Positions 1 through 11,416 of a DNA stretch of 64,000 nucleotides are shown one piece after another (the first letter of the stretch is position 1; the number at the start of each line of letters is the position of its first letter). The DNA lies in contig NC_088303.1 in assembly GCF_032854445.1 (NCBI RefSeq), positions 36,375,265 to 36,439,264 on the forward strand, given 5' to 3'. The stretch comes from Liolophura sinensis (taxonomy: Eukaryota > Mollusca > Polyplacophora > Chitonida > Chitonidae). A program made the translations under genes and the position numbers. The notes below the pieces were generated by a model. The model was not told the DNA's origin. It saw only the letters and a program-made list of their open reading frames with translations, and searched no databases.

Positions 1-449
1 TAATGTATCTTTGTGCCCCGAATCCAAATTTGAAGGTATTGTTTACTATAAGTTTCAAATTTTTACACGAAGGAAAACCCAATAAAACATGGTAGAAATA
101 TGGACTTTCGAAATCTCAGACAGAAGACGGTCAAGAAAATCGAATCTTCTTTGCAAATGACTTTAGGGACATGAGATCAGTACCATTTGGTATGCCTATG
201 AACGGAGACATGAAGTGACTCCATCAGACCTGCAGCTGCATGCCTGAACCAGGCACTGTTGTCCCCGACATCTATATTTATTATCATTATTGTTATTTAT
301 ATTTGTACTTACCCGTCTCGTGTAAGAAAAAATGTCCCCCATATCTATGGTTATCTGGTCCATTCATATATGTCTCTAACGAAAGCAATATAGCAAGCAT
401 TCATCACATTTCTGTATCTGCTTGCAGTAAGAACCAGCTAGTTACATTT

Positions 450-535
450 CTCAATGTATGTAACAAGCACGAAACACGTTTCTCATGTGTGTAACAAGCA
501 CGAATCACGTTTCCCATGTGTGTAACAAGTCACGA
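450..535. repeat. Short degenerate tandem repeat, about 33 bp unit
   Basis: The core TGTGTAACAAGCACGAA is repeated nearly three times with small changes. It has no coding meaning. Confidence 0.6.
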
Positions 536-978
536 AGACTTTCCCCGTTCAATTAGCTGTTCAGTTACATCTTAGCCACGTCACGCTGTCTTAGTTGCCA
601 TTTTAGATGTTGTTCACAATCTCAGATGGCTGTATGTGGGATACCAGAACAGTTGTTGATAAATCCCGTAAGTCTCATGTCCATACAAAAGAAGGTGGCA
701 ACAATTTAGCAGATTCTTAAATCCCTATATTTTACAAAGGTATCTAACAAAAGTAGCTAACTCTGTAATGAAAATATAAGCTTAATCTGACCTCTTTGCG
801 CTACGGTGAATCCAGGATTTTGAAGTCCTGCCTAAAAACTTACTAAATAGTACTGACTATTTTTACCGTAAGTTTCTATTAGTTTATTCAATTGACATAC
901 TTTAGAGAGACTTATAAACAAGTACAAAAGACTTTTGTTGCAACAACTTTATTGCATATAGTCAAAATACGCCCTATA

Positions 979-1550
979 CACTGAAAAAAAAAAACGAAAA
1001 ACAAAAATCTTTATCATTTAAACGTATCTTCGCAACAGATAATAAACACGCTGAACAAGTTAATGCCTTTCAGTCAAATGCGGACAGGTACCTACACTAT
1101 TTAGAGCGTCAAAATGATTTCAAAGTATCAAAGGGCTATAATTTGATCCCTTTTATACACTTTAGGCAGTTCATAGACTATTTTGCAAGGAACACACTAT
1201 AATAACGGCTTACTTGTACCATGTTCAAGGTGTGTTTATTTTTCAAATACACGCGTTTGTTTCATAAATATATTGATTTATTTTATAAATACATGCAGTA
1301 TTTTATAAATACTCACATTTATTATATAAATGCAATGATTTATGTAGTAAATTGTTTGGGTTTATTGCTTAAACGGAGTGATTTAAAGTTTTCAATGTAT
1401 ATGATTAACATTATAAAGCGGTCTTATTACCAGTAGTTGAATAAGCATGTTTAAGTGTTTAAGTATTAAACATGCTACAATTAAACATTAAGCACGTTTA
1501 TTATTTGTTGCAAAGAGATGTTTAAATGTTAAACATTTGTTTTTTCAGTG
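979..1550. mobile_element. Non-autonomous DNA transposon with CACTGAAAAAA termini and TA flanks
   Basis: The left end CACTGAAAAAAAAAA and right end TTTTTTCAGTG are inverted copies, each flanked by TA (977-978 and 1551-1552), as for a TA target-site duplication. The 572-bp interior is AT-rich, contains recurring ATTTTATAAATAC-like motifs around 1255-1330, and encodes no transposase. The TA duplication suggests mobilisation by a Tc1/mariner- or similar TA-targeting transposase supplied elsewhere. Confidence 0.6.
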
Positions 1551-1849
1551 TAGATATTTAAAAATTTAAAAGTAGCCTGTATATCAGTTGAACACGATCT
1601 TTAAAGCTTCTGGAAATTGAGAAAAAAATAATTCTAATGATACTAGTGTTGGTGTTATGATTGAATTCGGTTAAAAGATTTGAATAATATAATTCCTTTT
1701 AATTTTCCAGAATGTACGATTATATCTTGTTGTACGTAAGAAGTTAATATGACATATCTGCCAGCTTCGCCATTTAAAACAGGCTACCCAGTATCTTACG
1801 ATTAACGAGGTCACAGGAATAAGCGCACCCTTTTACCATTGTTGGGCGC

Positions 1850-2095
1850 AGTTACACGATTAGACGCAGAACTTTGCCATGATTAGGCGATGTTACACGA
1901 TTAGGCGCAAAACTTTGCCATGGTTAGGCGATGTTACACGATTAGACGCAGAACTTTGTCATGGTTAGGCGATGTTACACCATTAGGCGCAAAACTTTGC
2001 CATGATTAGGCGATGTTACACGATTAGGCGCAAAACTTTGCCATGACTAGGCGGTGTTACACGATTAGACGCAGAACTTTGCCGTGATTTTATCA
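1850..2095. repeat. 41-bp minisatellite, six copies
   Basis: The word GTTACACGATTAG recurs at exact 41-bp spacing (1891, 1932, 1973, 2014, 2055). Copies come in two types, AGACGCAGAAC and AGGCGCAAAAC, in mixed order, so some copies were duplicated singly after the two types arose. Confidence 0.85.
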
Positions 2096-4166
2096 TGATC
2101 AGGCTATTTGAAAGAAGTTTTATCTTACGAATTATACCGTGAATGTATAGCAGTGTCTTTAATAGACATTTATTACGAAGCTAAACCAATAAACAGGTGC
2201 CCCCAATGTACAACGTAATTGTATGATACTCTGTTAGCTAAAGCAAATAGCGTTGAGCTTAGGTTGGGAGAATACTGTATGTAATCCGTATACATTTACA
2301 ACAATATATTTAGACTTATCTAACATGTAGCTTGGCAATATATGAAGAAGAAAAAAAGAAAGATTTTCTTCTGTGGTTCCAATCCCAATCCCCCCCCCCC
2401 TCCATCCATTACCTCACTTTGTTAAGCACTAAAAAATAAATATGCATTTATAATAATCGAACTCGTTATGCTAGTCAACAAAACTGTTTCAAAGCATGCG
2501 CCTTACCATTGGACGAATACGGAGAATACGATTAAAGCCATGTAATATTATGATAAATTTGGAGTTCCTTTGAACTTCCAAATTATTTCATTTTTTCGGA
2601 TTTACAAAAATATGATTGCGTGAACTAACCCGATACTTCAGTATAGCTTACTGCTACCTAACTAGACACTAAATATGTGCAAATGGTTCAAGTAATCATA
2701 TTTTTATAGTGAAAGGAATTTACTCGGGAAAACGCCTTAAAATACCAAAATCTGCTTTTCGCCGTACTTTTGCCTTTGGATAAAACAAAAAGTATAAATC
2801 GCATAACTCCAATTTTTCACACACATGTTCTTCAGCAGTAATAGTACTTCCCATTCAAGTAGGTTTTACTTGTTTTTCTGCAGGAAAAAAATTACACCTC
2901 ACTGTTGTACCGAAGTGGGACGATTTCCTATCTATTTGCAAGGGGTTCTTTTACAATTTTGACCTCTTAGTTAGCAACACGATTTATACTGACATGACAG
3001 ATAAATGAATCATTACTTATAAATAAAACATCTTTTCAGGTACCAACTTTGAAAACTACTGACATTATTTGCAATTTTCGTATTTGTCGGCAGGCTGGTT
3101 CATAATCCATCCCCAGTAAGTAAAACATTCGGTTATAGGACGGCTGATATATACAAATCACCATTAATAGCGCATGTAAGTCGAATGTTTACCATTTTAA
3201 AAAACATCCATGATGGCACAAGTCCATTTAAAGCCTTAAAACTATATGCCTGCTATTCGAATTCAAACCAGTCAGCGATGGATATCCATCCCAATGTACA
3301 TGCATGAAGGAGCTGAGATGAGAGGGTTAGAATACCTTTAATGTTCATGATAAACCTTCCCGCTCTTATTTGACACATCACCCCCCTCCCCCCTCCCCCG
3401 CCACCCTACACACACACTCACAGTATCATTGTATGCCGTACTTCCCTAGACATTACTGTAATATCCAAAATAATGAAATATCTAGTTAAGTGAACTTGAC
3501 AGTAGTTTGTACTACCGGTACAGCAAAGATTTAAGAAATTATGATTTTCTAGTTCAGGCAGTAATTTTAGTGCATTAAAAATGCATGCGTTTTTCAAGAC
3601 AATGATTGGTCAATTCTGATAATTCAGTAGTTTAAATTTATAAACCTGATCTATATGCACGAGGTAATTATTGCTACATACAGTGGAGCTGTAGTCTTTA
3701 AACGCTCAACTAGCATACAAATTGTTTCGGATCCGTTAAATTCAATCTAAGCTTGTTATCAGATACATGTATTCATCTATATCCAGCTATCTTTCTAAGT
3801 GTTTAGTTTCACTTCTACGACAATCTTTCCTTGCCAACGTTGTGTAGTGTCGTCAGCGCACATTTCAATCTCAGAATAGCCCAGAAATTTATTGAGATCG
3901 TCTATCCATATTATTAAACTACCGATGATCATGGATTTTCAGTTCGGCGTAACACAAGAATCGAATAAATCAATAAATGTGATACTTGTAACATGAAAAG
4001 CAAGGCCTGTAATACTGACAATTGGAGGAGACCAAAGCATGCAAGGCAATTTGTTGAAGAAAAAGAATTATCTTTCCAATTTGTATGAAATAAGATTTTA
4101 TGAAGCAATACCCTTCCAAAACCCGTATAGTTCGCTAACTCAGAGTCCCCGGATTCGGAAATAAGA

Positions 4167-4431
4167 TTTATTTATTTTATTTATTTATTTGATTGGTGTT
4201 TTGCGCCGTGCTCAAGAACATTTCACTTATACCACGGCTGCCAGCATTATGGTGGGTGGAAACCGGGCAGAGCCCGGGGGAAACCCACGACCATCCACAG
4301 GTTGATGCCAGACCTTCCCACGTGCGGCCGGAAAGGAAGCCAGCATGAGCTGGACTCACCGCATTGGTGAGAGGCTCGTGGATCATTACGCTGCGCTAGC
4401 GCGCTAACCAACTGAGCCACAGAGGCCCGCG
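4167..4431 (-). mobile_element. Full-length tRNA-derived SINE, family 1
   Basis: On the minus strand it starts with a tRNA-like head (GTGGCTCAGTTGGTTAGCG, an A-box-like motif, then a degenerate B-box region). A central block CTGTGGATGGTCGTGGGTTT follows, and it ends with AAATGTTCTTGAGCACGGCG and an AAAT-rich tail. It is flanked by a perfect 10-bp duplication, GGAAATAAGA, at 4157-4166 and 4432-4441, which proves insertion by target-primed reverse transcription. It is the reference copy for the fragments elsewhere in this window. Confidence 0.85.
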
Positions 4432-6035
4432 GGAAATAAGAAAAACCTTCGCAATTTTCCAGACATCATCAACTTGAAATGGTAATAGAATTAGAAACTT
4501 TAAAAATATACGCCGCCAGTTTCCATAATTCAACAAAAAATACCACCAAGTTGAATTGCTTTGACCACTGATATGCTCATATATAACAAATATACGAGTA
4601 ATAAACTTGACAGTAAAACAACCAGAGTCTGGTATATGATTTGACATTAAGTGTATTCAGTTGTCAAATTTGGCCAAAATACATGTATATCAATTTGAAA
4701 AATTTTCACTTATATTCTTTGAATCAGACATCACATTTCCTTGTACATTTAAATATTGGACCGTTGCAAAAGGTTCTGGGGGAAATTATTTTAGATTTTT
4801 CCACATTTCCAAATTGACACCTTTTCTTTTGGTAATCAAACACCGTGTCAAATGACACATAGACGTTGCTTGTTTTTAAAACTTTTTGAATAACCACTCC
4901 ATGGGACACATGATTCAGATCAGCCATTAAAAGATCCGGATCCAAGTGTTTCATATCACCGTATTTGATTGTTGTGTGATTGTTTGTTGCTTGTCTTGGT
5001 GCGAGATTTGTAGACGCTTTACCACCCCACAAATTATCACCAAACCAAGGGGGGTAACTCCTGAGTCCATATTGTTCCAAGCGTCGGTGAAGGAATAGTC
5101 AGTCTGACGTCATTAATCAGTATTTGTGACGATTCGCAAAGCCGGGCTTTTTCTTTGATAAACTGATAAATGACCATAGTCATAACCTGCTTTAGTTTAT
5201 CTAGATCACTTTTGCACACATACAAAAAACAAGTCCAATTTCTGTGACGAAAGTTTCACTACTCTATGCAGTGAAGACGTGAAACCTTTCTTATATGAAT
5301 GTTGTATACGTATTCGCTTTCTTCTGGTGTTCTCGTATTAGCTCATTAAAAAGACCACATATATATTCTTAGTAATTACATCCAGCTGGTCGCAGTTCGT
5401 TGAATCACAACAAACACAGATGGAGTGACATTTTGGGGCGAAACCTCACTGTCTTGCCTAAACAGTGTAGATATGTTTTTTTTTTATCTGTATAGAACGT
5501 GGATTTACATGGGTCATGGATGTTTCGAAATGAAACAAGAATTTATGTAGAATCCTTGGACGATTTTGAACATTCAGAGACATAATATTTTATATCATGA
5601 GGAGAGTAAGTTATTTTTGCCAGAGATATAAATATAGACAAGAGAGTTTACACTTCACACTCCTATCGTAAAAACAAGGTGCCTGTCGACAGATCATCGG
5701 GGTCAAAGATTGTTAAGGTCTGTGGCGGAGAGAGTATTGTAGATCTTAGTGAACTACTGCTTCTAGTTTTCGCTATATTCGTATTGAAGACTTTCAATCT
5801 GGGTATTGACTCTTAAAATAAACATTTGTTACTACACAAGCCGATTTTACTCCCTATAAAATGATATCATGGATTTGGTATTTGCCAATCAGTGTTGTGA
5901 TATCAGCCTTCGTGCATCGCGATTATTTGTCAAAGTAGAGTGGTCAAAGTTGCACTTTTGTTATCAGATGATCTCGGAGCACCACCTCGTGCATATCTGA
6001 AATATAACCTTACTATATATATATATATTTAAATA

Positions 6036-6191
6036 TAATACTTTATAAAATGGAAAGACTTTAAAGGAGGGAGTCAATGACAATGCGCATGAGCGTATGT
6101 GCTTACTGACACATTGACCAGTAAGCACATACACTCATGCGCACTGTCATTGATTCCCTCCATTAAAGTCTTTCCATTTTATAAAGTATTA
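6036..6191. mobile_element. TA-flanked palindromic MITE
   Basis: Two arms of about 72 bp (6037-6108 and 6119-6190) are near-perfect inverted copies separated by a 10-base loop. Termini ATACTTTATAAAATGG and its complement are flanked by TA at 6036-6037 and 6190-6191. The element would fold into one long hairpin. The size, structure and TA duplication fit a Tc1/mariner-type MITE. Arm mismatches are few, so it is either young or maintained. Confidence 0.85.
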
Positions 6192-6689
6192 GATGGAAAT
6201 CAAGCCACCTTAGCTGTAAAAGAAACTTTCTTCATAAATAAATACAACCCATGTCTCAATGGTAGTCATCTGCCCTAATATCGTACCTCATAATATCATG
6301 ATACGCCACATGTTGGTATAATTTATGTTGATTAATTTTATCAAACCAGTTCATTTTTATTACTCATTGTATATATATATATATATATTACTCATTGTAT
6401 ATATACAAATATTATGCCACAGGTTATCCACAGGGTCATCCGTTCGATGCTAATAAAGACACATCGTCATTAGTCGCCCTTCGGATAGACACTCTCAGGT
6501 GTTGATTAATCTGTTGTTCGCTACTTAACAGCTTTATACATGCACGACCTTGTTCCCAGCAATAGTATATCCATGTATTATACCATGTAACTAAACCACT
6601 GCCTGTTTTGACATGTACGTAACATGTTCCTTAGTTACTGGTAACACATATCGTATGTAAAGACCTCTGTGGAATTCCACAGAATTGAC

Positions 6690-6886
<197 letters not shown>

Positions 6887-6958
6887 CTGCAATAGCATTT
6901 AGGCAGGCAACATGTTAACTTGGTATGAGGCAGTGGAGAAACAGATAGATCCATATTG

Positions 6959-7081
6959 GGTCTGTTAGCAACCTGCGGATGGTCGTGGGTTTCCCCCGGG
7001 CTCTGCCTGGGCACCCACCATACTGCTGGCGGCCGTCGTATAAGTGAAATATTCTTGAGTCCGGCGTAAACACCAATGAAA

Positions 7082-7128
<47 letters not shown>

Positions 7129-7132
7129 AAAC
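6959..7132 (+). mobile_element. 5'-truncated SINE, family 1
   Basis: Begins inside the element at about the CTGCGGATGGTCGTGGG block, runs through GCTGGCGGCCGTCGTATAAG and ends in a long AAAT tail. A perfect 12-bp duplication, AGATCCATATTG, at 6947-6958 and 7133-7144 flanks it. Confidence 0.85.
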
Positions 7133-7459
7133 AGATCCATATTGTGACAGGCTTGGTCCTAGGCTGTGGACCTGACATTCCCAAAAATGAGTAATTAAAA
7201 GTTTCATCGCACTGAGTCTCCAGGCCTCAAATTTTGGAACTCGTATTCCAGGTTTAATACAAGATCCATTTTTTAATTGTTATTCGCCGGAGAACACTGG
7301 GTGTTCCACGGTACCAGTTTTGAATCTGAACCTGTCCAACTCAATTGTGCCTTCCGCTGTCTTATAATGTGTACTTTGGAATGAATGAATTATTATGGTT
7401 TAACGTCGCCTTGGCAGCATTTCGACCATACCGGAGGAGTGGGGTGGGGGTGGGGGTGG

Positions 7460-7560
7460 TGGGGGGCTCAGTGGCTCAGTTGGTTAATGCTGGCCGCCGT
7501 GGTGTAAGTGAAATATTCTTGAGTACGGCGTAAAACACCAGTCAAATCAAATCAAATCAA
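7460..7560 (+). mobile_element. Internally deleted SINE, family 1, nested in another repeat
   Basis: The head GTGGCTCAGTTGGTTAATG is fused directly to the 3' block CTGGCCGCCGTGGTGTAAG and ends in ATCAA repeats; the central half is missing. It is flanked by similar copies of TTCGACCATACCG (7419) and TTCCACCATACCG (7560), an imperfect target duplication. The interrupted sequence (TTTAACGTCGCCTTGGCAGC) looks like part of another dispersed repeat. Confidence 0.65.
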
Positions 7561-9094
7561 TTCCACCATACCGTGGTGAGAGAATAATGTTGAAGGGAGC
7601 TAAGTACATCGTTATTATCAAACATACTCGATCTAGTATGTCGCAAACATCAATCAGCCAAAATAAAACGGTGAAATATGCATGGTGAAGATAACTGAAT
7701 TTTGGTCTGAAGTGATTCTTCACTTATTTTGACGTTTGGAGATATATCTCAGTCTTTGACACAGTAAACATTTTGAATTTTAAGAGAGGTTGCAAAAAAC
7801 TAAACTTTTTTCATCCCAAACACAACCAACTCACCCCCGTGCCACGATTATCCTCAGACACATAACAAGGAAGAATTGTACCTATAAGCTTCAAGCTTTT
7901 ACATTAGTGAGTTAGGAGGATAAAAACCGTCTGAACAGCTCGATTTGTTCATCCGGGGTAACTGGAAAATACAAGTTTCTCCAGCTAAACCAAGTAAGGT
8001 GACCGCAGTTTCAGTGAAAGTAACCGTTTCTTCCCAGTAGCTGCAGTTTGCCCCGTGGCCTGGGTTATAGGAGAAGCGTCCACTTAAGGCGGGTGTATCT
8101 CGAAGGCGCGTAAGCTAAGCTCAAAAATCAGGCCCACTTGTAAAAACATTTCCCTCATGTTGCCAGTTCTGTTCCAGCCTGGGGATGTTTGGGAATGGGT
8201 TCAGATCACACACTGATTTCGTAGCACAGGTATCCCCTGACACAGAGTCAATGTACCTACGCGATAAAATAATCAAAAACTTCAGGCAGAGGTAAGTTTC
8301 ATTGATATCCTGGGGTAAAACATCTAGTGTTCCACAGACTTCCCACCTAGATTGGGGGAATCTTCGGCGGGCCTTACATGCTTACCTCCCTTGAAACACT
8401 AGGCATATTTTGATATGATTGCTTACGAAGACACTGGTAAGGCTTTCATAATTTTTGATCATGTATGTACAGTTAACTGTTATCTTATCTATAATATATT
8501 GTGTAGTGTTAAAGTATAAGACAAAACGTAGCAACCAAATTAGCTTCTATGATTTTTTCTTTGATGCTGCGTTGAAACAGGTCAATTAACAAACTAACAT
8601 GAAGAAAAATCTTTCAGAAAGCCTTTCTAAAAGGGACAAAGTCAAACAAACTGACTGCATTAAAGGAAGCTGTTGGGAAAAGGGAAAAAAAGGTTTCACG
8701 AAAACATTGTCTGAGCTAAAGACAAACAAAGACTGTGATAGCTGCGGGAAACCAATCCAGATGGCAAGAAACGGGATTAAATTACAAGTGTAAAATGGCA
8801 AGGGAACAATGGTGGTTTTAGAAACTGCTGAAAAAAACCCCATGCACATAACGACGAGGGCATGTGGAGATACGAAACAAATGGTTGGTTGAAAGCTACA
8901 GTTAAGTGGTTAAGTCAGAACAACTCCGTGTCAGTGGTCTAACTATCATGTGAGCGTATTTTATTGATTATGGATGACTATTGAACATTTATTAGGTTTT
9001 CGCAGCCATAGCTCTTCTCATATTGTTAGTAAACATTGCTCTTTATTTCATTGGTTAGATATTCTACAGATATTAATTATATTTAATAGGGAGA

Positions 9095-9320
9095 GGGGCA
9101 CCGTGGCTGAGTGGTTAGCGTGGCAACGCGGCGCAATAACTCAGGGACCTCTGACCAATGCAACTCATGCTTTGTTTCTCTCAGGTCATGTGCGGGAAGG
9201 TCTACCGGTAACCTGCGGATGGTCATGGTATCCTTGGCGCTCCACCTGATTTTTTCCCACCATAATACTGGCCAGCCTCGTATAAGTAAAATATCCTTGA
9301 GTACGGGGTAAAATAGCAAA

Positions 9321-9387
<67 letters not shown>

Positions 9388-9389
9388 AT
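9095..9389 (+). mobile_element. Near full-length SINE, family 1
   Basis: A tRNA-like head (CCGTGGCTGAGTGGTTAGCG), central block ACCTGCGGATGGTCATGG, 3' block CTCGTATAAGTAAAATATCC and an AAAT tail of about 70 bases. It differs from the copy at 4167-4431 at many positions, so it is older or from another subfamily. Confidence 0.8.
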
Positions 9390-9583
9390 GTTTTCGGTGA
9401 AATAGCCTCTGTCATCCGAGCAAGAGTGTTTCTCCTCAACATAAAACAACGATATAGATTTAGAATAACCATTTCAAAGAGTAAACAAATAAATTTATAA
9501 AAGCCAGTAGATATACATGCATATAAGAACAAATAACTTACACAGAGGACTGATAACAAGATGCATTATTTACTTTTTGAATT

Positions 9584-9830
9584 GACCGCTTCGGTGGCCT
9601 AGTGATTAGAGCGTCCGCCTTGAAGTCGGGAGGCCTGGAATCAAACCTGGTTCGGCTCATACCAAAGATGTTAAAAATGGCACTTGCTGTTGTTTCACTT
9701 GCGCTCAGCACTGAGACGTTAGAGCGAGGAACAAAACTGGATGGCCCGGTGTTAGTATAATGTGGCTGGGTGGGGAACCATGTCTGGTGTTCTCGGTATG
9801 ATACTTCACTGGCTGAAGGACTTTGGCGAA
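9584..9830 (+). mobile_element. tRNA-derived SINE, family 2
   Basis: The tRNA-like head carries GGTGGCCTAGTGATTAGAGC (A-box type) and GGAATCAAACCTGG (B-box type). A body then follows that contains GCGCTCAGCACTGAGACGTTAG. The same body appears in the copy at 38051-38265. The right end is uncertain. Confidence 0.6.
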
Positions 9831-10679
9831 AGAAGACAAGTAAGATGACATATTTGCTGAAGTCTCCAATTTGTTGCATCATGGCCAAACTAAATTCTAA
9901 CTACTGTTGATCAGAGTACGCGGTATGCAGCCATCAATATCTGTGTGTGACGTGGATCAGTGGCAGGTGCGCGCCCTCCAACTGCTGGCATATCCCAACC
10001 TGGAACCAGATTCCGCCACCCTCATTGTCCGGGCGTCTTTGGTGAAAATGAACTGTCTACGGCACTGTCTTATATTCGTTGTCTACCAATTGTCTTCCAT
10101 CATTATGGCATGCAAACCTGTACGAAATACATGGGAAAGATCGTCAATGACGTACCCAAGGTCGAGCGTTTACTCCGTGACGCTGAACAGCGTTAAACAA
10201 TAATTGAATGAATAAATAAATTTATGAATTAATGAATAAAAATCACATTTTTAGGCTTCAACCAAAATTTTAAAATTTTGTAGTAGATATAGAGAACCGC
10301 TGTGTGAGAAATTTCTGCGTGTTTTGGTGTAGTCCACACGTGTCCCCGACTATGCCACACGTGTCTCCTAATATGGATGCCTTTCTCATGCCAGTTACAC
10401 TGTAATCAATACAGTTTTAAGTAATCTATCTTGAATCATTCAACAGGAACCGGTTTACTATCGGGATAGTTTACCTGAAAAAATACAGCTTCGTAGGTCG
10501 GAAATACAAACTCGCTTTAGTGTTTTAGAGGTAAACTCAGATCTGATCGTTTTCCTTCGAGCGAGGAAGTTGTAAGAATTTTTTGCCTTCAACGACAGAG
10601 ATAAAGCGATTTGATGGCGTATCATCAAGTTTGATCTGTCACAGCGAGTCTGGGTGATAAAACCCTGATAGAACATACA

Positions 10680-11033
10680 TTAGGCTGGACTCTCCCACAT
10701 GCAAAGGAAATGGATTCGTCGACGAAACCGTGTTTGTCTATTTAGACAAGTTTGTTTCATTAATGAGCGAACGACATGGTAATGGAAAACGGAATCTTCA
10801 GGCATTCTTATGGAAATACTTGTGAAAACACATGTGTTTGTCATGAAGTTGAAGGGCTGTCGGTCTGCGCACGTTTCCAGACATCTCCCTTTTCTGGATG
10901 ACCGTCTTACTGACAGCGGGTTCTCATACGCCCAACATTTATAATCGTCCACATTCCCAACAATTCGGCACACGGACAAAGTGAGAATGCCAAACCACAC
11001 CAAGACGTAGACTTTCGTCCATGTTAAATTCAT
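10680..11033 (-). CDS. Possible first exon of a small secreted Cys-containing protein
   Basis: On the minus strand an ATG at 11033 opens a frame starting MNLTWTKVYVLVWFGILTLS, a convincing signal-peptide shape (short polar start, hydrophobic run, then a Cys and a small-residue region). VDDYKCWAYENPLS follows. A donor-like TCA|GTAAGA directly after PLS would end a 41-residue first exon in phase 0; without splicing, the frame runs 117 residues with several more Cys. Neither version matches a family I can name. It could be a nested gene on the opposite strand or a chance frame; no promoter or second exon was identified. Confidence 0.18.
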   Translation of the reverse strand: MNLTWTKVYVLVWFGILTLSVCRIVGNVDDYKCWAYENPLSVRRSSRKGRCLETCADRQPFNFMTNTCVFTSISIRMPEDSVFHYHVVRSLMKQTCLNRQTRFRRRIHFLCMWESPA

Positions 11034-11080
11034 TCATGTTGTAGGGACGCAGCTGCTTGAAAACAAGTCCCCGCCATTAC

Positions 11081-11416
11081 AAAGAGGGGTTGGCCGAGTT
11101 GGTAGAGATGCTTGCCTATCAACACACGAGCTATTGGGTCAAAGTCGGCCTTGAATGTTGGGTGTGACCGTTTGCGCAGTCATCCGTGCAGTGAAGACCA
11201 TCGTCGGTCCCTCACCACTGAATGCGTAGGCTCAAATAGGGCCCTGGTTGGATCGGTCCTGGCTTTCAGTCAGGAGTTACCAGGCGAAGGGTGGTGGTTT
11301 TCTTCAGGCAATCAGCTGTTTTTACCTATGAAACTGAAAGCATTCATATAGGAGAAAATGTTCATGACTGCGGCATTAATTTAATACCAGTGAAATAAAT
11401 AAATGAATAAATAAAC
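11081..11416 (+). mobile_element. tRNA-derived SINE, family 3
   Basis: The head GGTTGGCCGAGTTGGTAGAG is an A-box-like tRNA start. A body of about 300 bases follows that shares nothing obvious with families 1 and 2, and it ends ACCAGTGAAATAAATAAATG with a short A-rich tail. No clear flanking duplication was found, so the boundaries are approximate. Confidence 0.5.

Noticed and set aside
9584-9660. tRNA gene
   Set aside because: A- and B-box-like motifs are present, but the stem pairing is poor and the sequence continues into a dispersed repeat body, so it is a SINE head.
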